Shown here one piece after another: positions 55,951 through 64,000 of a stretch of 64,000 nt of DNA; position 1 is the stretch's first letter; the number at the start of each line of letters is the position of its first letter. The position numbers were made by a program, and so were the translations under genes. This DNA comes from Rhizomys pruinosus (Eukaryota > Chordata > Mammalia > Rodentia > Spalacidae). The stretch lies in the NCBI GenBank assembly GCA_009823505.1, contig VZQC01006264.1, positions 62,001-126,000 on the forward strand, read 5' to 3'. The notes under the pieces are model-generated. The model made no database searches. It was given only the letters and a program-made list of their open reading frames with translations, and had not been told where the DNA came from.

Positions 55951-56880
55951 CCTTTGTCAGCGAAAGAACATAACATTGACTTACCTTTCCCCACAGCTAT
56001 TGTCTGTCCTCTTTCAAAATGACATCACGGAAAGCAATCATGAAATTTACATGGGGGGGGGGTGAGGGAGGACGGGGGAGGGGAAGGCAGCTGCCTCCCT
56101 TGCTGCGGTCACGTGTGGGGAAGCCTGTGTGCGGGTTTCAATTAAATATCTTCTCCCCTCAGTGTGCGAACTCCTAAGCCAGCTAAAGGCGATGTCTCAT
56201 TTACTTAATGACCGCTCTCATTAGCAGCGGTGGCATGGGCTGGCGGAGGAGGCTCCTTTGTAAATACGCTACCCATGAACCCTTGGGGCTCCAATATATC
56301 TGTTTACTCTCTGAGGTGAAATAAATTTACAGTATAGCATCAGAAAGATGGATCTGCCAAATTGAAGGTGAGAGGTGATTCAGGCCAGTAGATATTCTGT
56401 TTAAAGTTCTAAGCCTCACTAATACAAGGTCCCCATATCTGCCTACACAGATCTGCAATCAATATGCAGCATGATTGGGTTTTTTCAAATGCAAAACACA
56501 CAAAAGGGCAAAGAGCATTATGACAGCCATACTCACTCCCCTCTGCTTTCTCTGCCAGTGGTTCAGTCCAATAATTCCTAATAGCAGCGACCGGAATGAC
56601 AGATGCCCTGGGTTAGCATGGCTCTGACGAAAGTGCTTTACAATATTTATTGGTGGTTAGGAATACAACCTCCCATCATAAAAAAAGAACTGCAGAATTT
56701 ATTACTCAAATGAACTAGGAGTATTACATATGGACTCATCTGCATACTCAAGTACGAGAAATTTAGGTGGATTTTTTTGAGTGCATGAATGATGCCTAAG
56801 GCTGAAGACCTTGGTAAAGTGTAGTCATAAGGAACAGAACAGAAAAAAGGGTATTTTTCCTACTGTTACACTTTCCTTTT
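55951..56880 (-). promoter_or_regulatory. Candidate Myt1 upstream promoter or first exon, and conserved-looking block
   Basis: On the minus strand a strong donor (ggaaag|gtaagt, last exonic base 55985) lies 25 to 130 bp from a CRE-like TGACATCA (56020-56027), a C-rich run near 56060-56090 and an E-box CACGTG (56110-56115). No convincing acceptor precedes the donor, which suits a first exon. The flank at 56140-56500 has many TAAT/ATTA sites and no SINE. There is no clear CpG island. Inferred. Confidence 0.35.
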
Positions 56881-56893
56881 TGTTTTAGTTTTT

Positions 56894-57153
56894 ATTTTTT
56901 TATTTTTATTTTTTTATTAATTTTATTTATTTCTGTATGTGTATGAATGTACTGTCTGCATGCAAGTCTGTGCACCCATGTCATGCAATGCCGCGGAGGT
57001 CAGAAGAGGGTCTCGGATTCCCCTGGAGCTGGAGCTCTCCTAGAATTGGAGTCAAAGACGGTTCTCGGCCGCCATGTGGGTGCTGGGGATAGAACCCGGG
57101 TCCTCTGTAAGAGCAGTCGGTGCTCTTAACCGCTAGGCCATCTCTCCAGCCCC
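56894..57153 (-). repeat. B2 SINE (internal-duplication subtype), young
   Basis: Antisense B2 with double ggagctggagct/gaattggagtca blocks; tgttttagttttta flanks it on both sides. Confidence 0.94.
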
Positions 57154-57289
57154 TGTTTTAGTTTTTAAAATAATAAAGCTTTCCCAAAGAATACTAAGAA
57201 ATCCCTGATCACTGATATCCTAACCCTAAAAACACGAATTCACTGTCTTCAAGGAGCTACCCCATGAACACCAAGAGGAAATGCTCTGG

Positions 57290-57290
<1 letters not shown>

Positions 57291-57342
<52 letters not shown>
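57291..57342. repeat. (AC)n microsatellite
   Basis: About 42 bp pure AC followed by ACGC variants. Confidence 0.97.
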
Positions 57343-57688
57343 ATCTGCCTGTCAACTTCCTTATCTGCTGGTTCTTTATTTTTCTCACACCCAGGGTGCT
57401 CTTGTTTCTTTCCCAAATCTATTCCTCACACTGACAAATCAGAATCACAGTGTGGAAGCTGTATTGGGAAACACAAGAATGAAACTGAATCGAAACCCTG
57501 AGCAGACGCCTCCATTGCCACAACCAGAAAGCAGAGCACTCACAGTTCAGAAGTTATTGCAAGCTTTAATAGACAGCAAATACTGTTTCCTGGTAAGGCA
57601 TGCAGAAACACAGTGCCCTGCTTAATTAGAACTCACAGGCATGGGCAGCCAAAAGCATAAATAAGATAGAGAAAGAGTGTTAGCTTTT
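57343..57688. other. Upstream non-coding sequence, nothing recognised
   Basis: Unique-looking; a 114-codon plus-strand frame across the microsatellite is not credible as a gene. Confidence 0.5.
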
Positions 57689-57945
57689 GGGGGCTGGAGA
57701 GATGGCCTAGCAGTTAAGAGCTCCGACTGCTCTTGCAGAGGATCTGGGTTTGATCCCTAGCACCCACATGGCAGATGAAAACCTTCTTTCTTTAACTCTA
57801 GTTCCAGGGGAATCCAACACCCTCTTCTGACCTCCATGGCATTGCACGACACGGGTGCACAAACCTGCATGCAGACCATACATTCATACACACACGAAAA
57901 TAAATAAAATTTCAAAAGATAGAAAAGAATTTTTTAAAAAGTGTT
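57689..57945 (+). repeat. B2 SINE (without internal duplication)
   Basis: Sense B2 (gggggctggagagatggcct to acacacgaaaataaataaaa). This is the last SINE in the window; none is recognisable to its right. Confidence 0.92.
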
Positions 57946-57949
57946 AGCT

Positions 57950-60900
57950 TTTGCAAGGAAGGCAACTTGTGAAGAGCTTGGCGAATGTCAGCTGAAGCTT
58001 CTCTTTAGTGAGCAATTATTTCTACCATGTAGTTCATGCTCTATACATTACACATAAACCAGGGAGCTTCTTTCCAAAGAGCAAGTAAGTATGTTAGGTT
58101 CTTATACACACAAACATTGTCAACAAGTAAAATACAAAATGAATGCAGAGTATTTGTGTAGATCAAGCAAAAGGGGGGAAAGCAAGCCTTTGGTGGTCAA
58201 ATAGGATGAAATATTAATTATCCCAGTGAGAGCATTCGAGACTCCTACAGTAATTGCCTAGCATTTTCATATTCTTTCATGAACTCACATCCAATAGCAT
58301 AAAAGGATATATTCAGCTGAGAGCACTCCTGAAAACCCACCTCTATCTCCTCTGGACAAGCAGTCGGTGCTGGATATTTTACATCCCAAACCTTTGGCAT
58401 TCAGAAATTCTATTAAATTCTTATCAGCAGAATGCAGGCTCAGGATAGTACTGTGTACTATTGTTCCAAAGAGAAGATGGAATCAAATGGAGGGCCCATG
58501 CTGAATCAGCCTTACTGCCTAGCAGTACTAAAGGCTCCAGGAAATACATTTAATTCATATGCATAATAGTTAAATTTAAGGAATAACACAAAACAGAGAG
58601 CATAAAAGAGAGAAACCAGTATGTGCAACAAAAAGTCCTTATGGGGCATCATTTTTTGAGGGAATGGAAATCTTATTTGCACAAACTTCAGTCTATCAGC
58701 ATCTCATGTCCCTTTGAGTGGCCTTAGCTCAGAGGTCTAGAATATACTCCAGACCTTACCTGAGGCTGCACTTAGAATATACAAAGAAACTTCAAAAACA
58801 GAATCCAGGGCTGACAACCCGACTGGGAAGTTAGGCTTGTAGAGGGTTCTCAGGTAGGTTTGAGGAGTAAAGGTTCAAGCTCTTTAGCTGACAGTGTCAG
58901 GAGAACAAATGGGGAGTCCCTGAAAAAGGAGCAAAGCAGAGGATTTTGCCAGCAAGCTTGGATTTGTTCACCTCTGTTCAGCCCTGAAAGGAGCTGAGCA
59001 AGGGTGGAGTCCTGCTGCAGGCTGATCAGCACTCTGGACAGCGCTCTCCCCCACGGAGCTGGCCTTTGTTCTTAACTCAGAGACGCCTGGAGTTTGCATT
59101 AGGTCCCCACTTGCCGGGACTCCAACCAAGGGAAGGAAGAGAGGCTCTTGCAAATGCTCAATCACAACCCAAACACCTCCTGCTTGGGGCAACAGCAAGG
59201 TATAATCTAAAACTTTTTTTTTCTCTTAGACAGGGTGAAAATTTGACAATTTTTTTAAATCGAAAGAAAAAAATTCTTATAGTACACTGTTGCTTTAAGC
59301 TTTGTTTCATAAAAATCTGTAGGGAAGTTATACATAACATTTTAAGTTTAAGAAGATCCACAAACAAGTTCTGTTGAGCTAGTGGCTCCACAGACTTCAA
59401 ACGGGAGGGAGAGGGGAGATTTACAAAGCCAAACTGTGGCTGCCGCCTCGCTCAGAAAGTGCTTTGTGTGTGCTGAGAGAGCAGACTTAATGGTTGCTTA
59501 ACTGATAGGATCATTTCAAATAAGGTGTAATTACTTGTGCAAATCTGCACACAGACATTCCAAGTGTCAGTTCATTTGCTTCATAAAAACTCTTTCAAGT
59601 AATTTTGGTCTAAACTTTCTGCATCTGTAATTGGCACCACCTTCTCCGGTGACCAGCTGGGGGTGAGGTTTTCTTGTTTCTTTCTGAAAGCTTCCCCGCA
59701 GATGGGCGCCTGCCTTAATGCTGCCGGCGACAATTAGGGCGTTGTGTGCGCAGCCGAGATGGTCAGCATTAATATTGTATAGAACAGCTGAGGGCTGGGG
59801 GGTGCTGCCCCAGGCAGGCCCTGGCAGATGGAGCAAACAAAACCGGGAGCCACTTTACCCACACTCCTGGCTGACTTTGTGTGCTTGTCTCACACTCACA
59901 AACATTTGGCATCCAGCTTATGAGACTCTCACACTCATGCACTGCAACTGTGAGTGTGATGAGGACGTGCCTGGCAGAGTCCCTTTGACACAAGAAGGCA
60001 GGGTGGATGTTGCCATCCACACAAAGACAAAAGAAGCACTCACACTCCACTCTCCCAGCCTCCTGGGTCAGGGCTGCTAACAACCTTCATCATTTGGCCA
60101 CCCAGAAGACCTTAAAAGCAACTAATGTACCAGGAGGTTCACTGCCCTCTACCCACCCCACCTCCATCCTTGAGTAGGCTGGGTGGCCTTCATAGGGCTC
60201 TGTGCTGTCAGCACTTCTGCCGAAAGGGACCCAGGCTGTCCCTGGGGTCCCTGGCTGGCATTCAGGAGGAGCGCATGTCTGTCACTTCCTCAGCTGCCCA
60301 GAAAACAGCACTGAGCACTGGCAGGGCATCCTGGCAGAATTGTAAACAGCCTGGGGAGGGATGTGAAGGGCTGGGGATTGTACGCACCCAGGAAGCTCCT
60401 GCAGAGCGTCATCCTGGCCAGGTGGGTGAACCTCCTCTCTGGAGCCTGGATACAAGTCACTTCATGCTGGAAAAAGTTGCTGCACAAACTTCTGTGTACC
60501 AGGACTCTAAGAGTGCAGACCACAGCCAGCCAATCAAGACAGGGAGTACATAATCACAAATTGATGCCGGCTGCCTGCCAATGAGGCACCCTTCCCCACA
60601 CAATGGGCCTCAGGCCCAGACAATGGGCCCCGCCTGCAGGGCCAGAGCAGTGAAGTAGGGAAGGCAAAGACAGCTCCTCCCTATACTGATAGACCAAGAG
60701 TGAGGGAGGGGTTGTGGCTGTTGTTGGGCTATCAGACCTGCAGTATGATAGGAAGCAGTCAGTCATTGGGAGGTGGGGGCTTTTCTGAGATGAGTCTTCC
60801 ACCCTGCTCCATATGTGGGCTGGCTTTCTGCCCACTGAAGCCCTTTGGAACAATGAATTTGGACATAGCAGGTACTCACTTGGCTCCCCAACACCAAGGA

Positions 60901-61395
60901 AGTAAAAATCCAGGAAGATAACAGGATGATATCTAGAATCTCCTCATCCCACTTCATGGCTAAGATCAATATCACTTCCATTCTGGGCAGTATCTGTTAT
61001 TAGGGTGGGACAAGAAGGCAGTTGGAGTTCTGGAGGTAGCAGATACAGACTGAGTCTGCCCTTTATAACCCTGGGACCTCAAGCAAACTTTTAATGTTCA
61101 CATCCAGAGTGAGAGCAAATGGCATGCAGTGGACAATCAGGAGTAATGAGGGGAAGCAGGAGGTAATGATTCCACCTAAATTGGCAGATATGGCTGCTAG
61201 TCATCTGGGGTGGTAAAGCTAAGTGAGGGCCATGTGGGATCCTAGGGTTTCTGGGCTGGGGTGTGGGTTGAGCTGGGTTTTCAGGAATGGCTGGGTGTTT
61301 GTTCATCACAAAGGAATAAACTGGGCTTTGGCAGCTGGTCTGAGGCTGGGGTGGAGGTGGGGCTGGAAACAAAGGTGAGTAATGTTGCTCAAAGA
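57950..61395. promoter_or_regulatory. SINE-free region with conserved-looking blocks
   Basis: 3.4 kb with no SINE. 58440-58600 is A/T-rich with ttaattcatatgcataatag. 59430-59790 mixes TAATTA (59528-59533), several ATTA/TAAT sites, caattagggcg and short GC-rich pieces, the texture of a conserved developmental enhancer. A 142-codon plus-strand frame (60125-60553) resembles no family I know. Function inferred. Confidence 0.35.
58760..58822 (-). other. Candidate upstream exon (63 nt)
   Basis: Minus strand: pyrimidine-rich acceptor (cctaacttcccag), 63 nt, donor cag|gtaagg. It begins tcgggttgtcag and ends gtgcagcctcag. No ATG in it, so if real it would be a 5' UTR exon. An internal alternative acceptor (tatattctaag) would leave 11 nt. 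Splice sites seen; expression unknown. Confidence 0.35.
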
Positions 61396-61835
61396 TGATA
61401 GTAAGGAAGAGTGCTGAAGTTTGTTAAAATGCCATAAAGAAGAGAATGAGAGGTGGGGGCAGGAGATGCCAAAGGGCAAGGGGAAAATGAGAACAAGGAG
61501 GAAACTAGAGGCAGGGAGGAAATGGTGATGGAGAAAATAGAAAGAGAAGGGAGAAAATTGGGGTCATGAGAGTATGCTGTGAGGGTTAGGGAGGTGAGGA
61601 CAGGAAGGAAATTGGGAACACAGGGGAAAAGGGCAAAGAAGGGAGAATATAAGAGGCTAGAGGAAACGGGGCCAGGAGGAAGTGGAAACAGGAGGGAGAA
61701 TGGCATTAGGAATATGGGAAGCAGGGAGACGGTGAGGAGCAAAGGGAAAATGGGGGACAATAGAGAAGAGGGAGCATGAGCAACGGGAATAGGGGCAGGA
61801 GAACTGTGGAGAGAGGGGGAAGTGGTGGACAGACA
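61396..61835 (+). repeat. Purine-rich (GA-rich) low-complexity tract
   Basis: About 440 bp, overwhelmingly A/G on the plus strand, made of irregular ggaggaaatgg/gggagaaaatgg units with scattered T and C; it ends just before ten T. Open frames on either strand here are products of composition. Confidence 0.88.
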
Positions 61836-64000
61836 CGCTTTTTTTTTTTCCCACCATTCTGTCTGTCCCTAGTGCTGGCTATAGATCTTCTTGGATAAAG
61901 TGACCTTGAGCAGTTACCAACATCTCTGTGACTTATGAGTCAAAGGAAGGCCCAGGGTCACTGTACAGAGGCAGAACATATTGCTTCACTGCAAATAGCC
62001 ACTGTTCCTGGCCCTCTTCCCACTTCAGCAATCTCCCAGCCCAGCAGCACCTCCTACACCATGTTTACCCATGCCTGGAGCTAGCAAGTCAAATTTCCTC
62101 CACCTGACTAGAACACTCCACCTTGGGGAATAGTGGTAGAAATCAGGAGACTGCTTCCAGAGCGCTGCTTTCTTTTAATAGAATCAGTTGGCCTTGAATC
62201 CATCACAGGCTGAAAACTTTGACATACTTGGAAACAATAAGACAGGTAAACCCTTCCTCTGGATGACTCAGGAGGCTTTTGGGCCTCAGCAGCTAGGCAT
62301 TGAAGATGGGTATTACCTGTCAACACCATGTCAGATCCCACCAGATAGCCTGTGTGCTGAAGAGAGTTTGAGAGCATTTATTTGCTCAGGTCACCAGCCT
62401 ATGTTTAGAACACAGCTATAGCTGTCAACAGCAGCTATCACCCCAGCCTCTCTAAGCTCTGGACAGTCACCAAATCTGCCTGCCCTTGAATGTCTACCAA
62501 AAGTAGGGGCTGACCAAAGGAGAGGGCTCAGATATCACCTATCACAGCTGTGTCTGCCCTCCATACAGCACAACACCATGAAGTGGACAATGGAAGGCCT
62601 GACATAAGCTCCAGAGAGTATCTTGCTTTATGGTAAGGGCTGTCACTGGTGGCCAAGAATCTCTAATAAGGTACCCAGAGCACAAATAGGGCTCCTCCAG
62701 AACCTCATAGCCCTTGGCCACAGCTGGGGCACAGGAGCCAAGATGCCTGCCATGATTAGGCTTCAGCTTGACCTTCCTAAGGCCTTAGGCTCCCAGAGCC
62801 AGAAATCCAGCCACAAGTAGGCCAGCCTACTGTTCCCTATTCCAACACAGGCAGGCAGGACAGAACCTGAGAAAAGCCGCCTGCCAGATTAGCAGGGGTT
62901 AGAAAATTCACCTGAATTACTGCCAGCCAGAACTCTGAGCAGATTGATCTACAGTACAGAAGCCACTGGGAGGCCCCAATCAGTAACCCTCAGTACTCTG
63001 AGGGACCTAGACCCAGGGTCTATAATCAGCTAACAACAGATTTTTATAGCAGCCCAAGCCTAGGGCCAGCCATAAGGAGGCATCACTGGGAAGTTAAAAA
63101 AAAAGCCACTCTTGATGCCACAGCAGAGAGGAGGCATCTTGTAGCATGAGCCATCTAGGTCAGACCTTAGGAAGGACTGAAAACATTTCCAGATAGAGGT
63201 TTCCTTCCTGTCTCTCTCCTGTGTGCCAAACTAATACAGGCTTCTGTGGAGCTCAGAGTGACCTGCAGAGAGAAGTAGTTCAACAAGGTGGCCAACTCAG
63301 CTAAGTTCAGGTACAGAGATGAATGGGAAGGAGGCTGCTGGCTTAAGACACTGCCTACCCACAGTCTTTAAGGAAAGGGAGTAGTAAGAGGTGAACACAT
63401 AGTATGAGGGAAGGATATATGGCTGAAAGAAAAAACACATTTGGTGGATAATAAATTTGGGTTCAAGGAAAGGGGCCTGGGTATGAGCTGAGGGGACTTC
63501 ATGTAGACCCAAGAAAGTCAAAAGCAGTGGCCATGAGTACTTCTGACTTGTCATACTTAGGCTGAGGAGGAAGGGAAGAAAGATATATACTCAGAGATCA
63601 GACTAAGGAGCATGAAGGACAGGCTCCTGACTCCGTGTCTTACAAACAGCCCCTGAAAGCCTACCTTCCCAGGATATAATGAGAATAGAAATCAAAGAGC
63701 AAATGACCTATCTGGAAAGATAAGAGGTGGATAGAGACAAGGACCAGACTCATAGCCATGGCCACAAGTGAGATGGATAAACAGATAACATGGACCAAGG
63801 CAGGAAGGGCAGCAAAGGACCTGGGACAAAGACAGGAACCAGATGGACTCATGGACAATAAAAATTACAAGGACAGAGAAAAAAAGGAGTGAGGCTGTGA
63901 AGTAGATAGACATTCAGACTCACACATGCTCACAGGCCATAAGGACTTCCCAGAAACCTGCTCAAGAACAGCAGGAAATTGAGCAGCTGCTGGGAGCCCC
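61836..64000. other. Right end, unique sequence, nothing recognised
   Basis: No SINE, microsatellite or gene recognised on either strand. Short frames only. It is upstream of Myt1 in gene sense; in human the next gene in that direction is NPBWR2, but none of its coding sequence is visible. Confidence 0.55.

Noticed and set aside
60125..60553. Plus-strand 142-codon frame, longest outside Myt1
   Set aside because: No recognisable domain, no splice context and no codon pattern of a gene; length is within chance for a GC-richer stretch.
61389..61760. Minus-strand 123-codon frame rich in Leu, Pro, Ser
   Set aside because: It is the complement of the purine tract; open because pyrimidine-only triplets contain no stops.

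Overview
This is nuclear genomic DNA from a mammal, almost certainly a muroid rodent. It is dense in B1 (7SL-derived) and B2 (tRNA-derived) SINEs, often with intact target-site duplications, plus older L1 debris and CA, GA and TA microsatellites. I cannot name the species; the B2 copies do not look like the standard house-mouse consensus as I remember it.

The only protein-coding gene I can support is Myt1 (myelin transcription factor 1, also NZF-2), on the minus strand. Eleven coding exons lie between 22165 and 3233, all with GT-AG junctions and compatible phases. They total 2247 nt, or 749 codons, from the initiator Met to just past the serine-rich region. They encode zinc finger 1, a long acidic segment with 22 uninterrupted Glu, fingers 2 and 3, and the Ser/Thr-rich part. 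The C-terminal fingers and coiled coil are not in the window and should lie beyond position 1.

Layout: 1-3232 is intron. 3233-22165 holds the coding exons, in introns that are repeat-poor except for SINE clusters at 3.9-4.9 kb, 17.9-18.2 kb and 20.3-21.3 kb. 22166-64000 is upstream of the start codon: 5' introns and/or 5' flank. It holds candidate non-coding exons (44640-44678, 58760-58822, a donor at 55985), several SINE-free blocks that look like regulatory DNA, and many SINEs.

A 4.6-kb segment occurs twice, nearly identically (27570-32178 and 33389-37982). A single N (33388) sits directly before the second copy. The second copy continues correctly through an old L1; the first copy changes to unrelated sequence inside a SINE. 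Together with indel-rich SINE copies here and at 50.5-51.3 kb, this points to an assembly artefact or two haplotypes placed end to end, rather than biology.

I found no new biological system. The most useful leads are the assembly duplication, an in-frame upstream start for Myt1, candidate upstream exons and promoter, a B2 subfamily with an internal duplication, and several candidate regulatory blocks.
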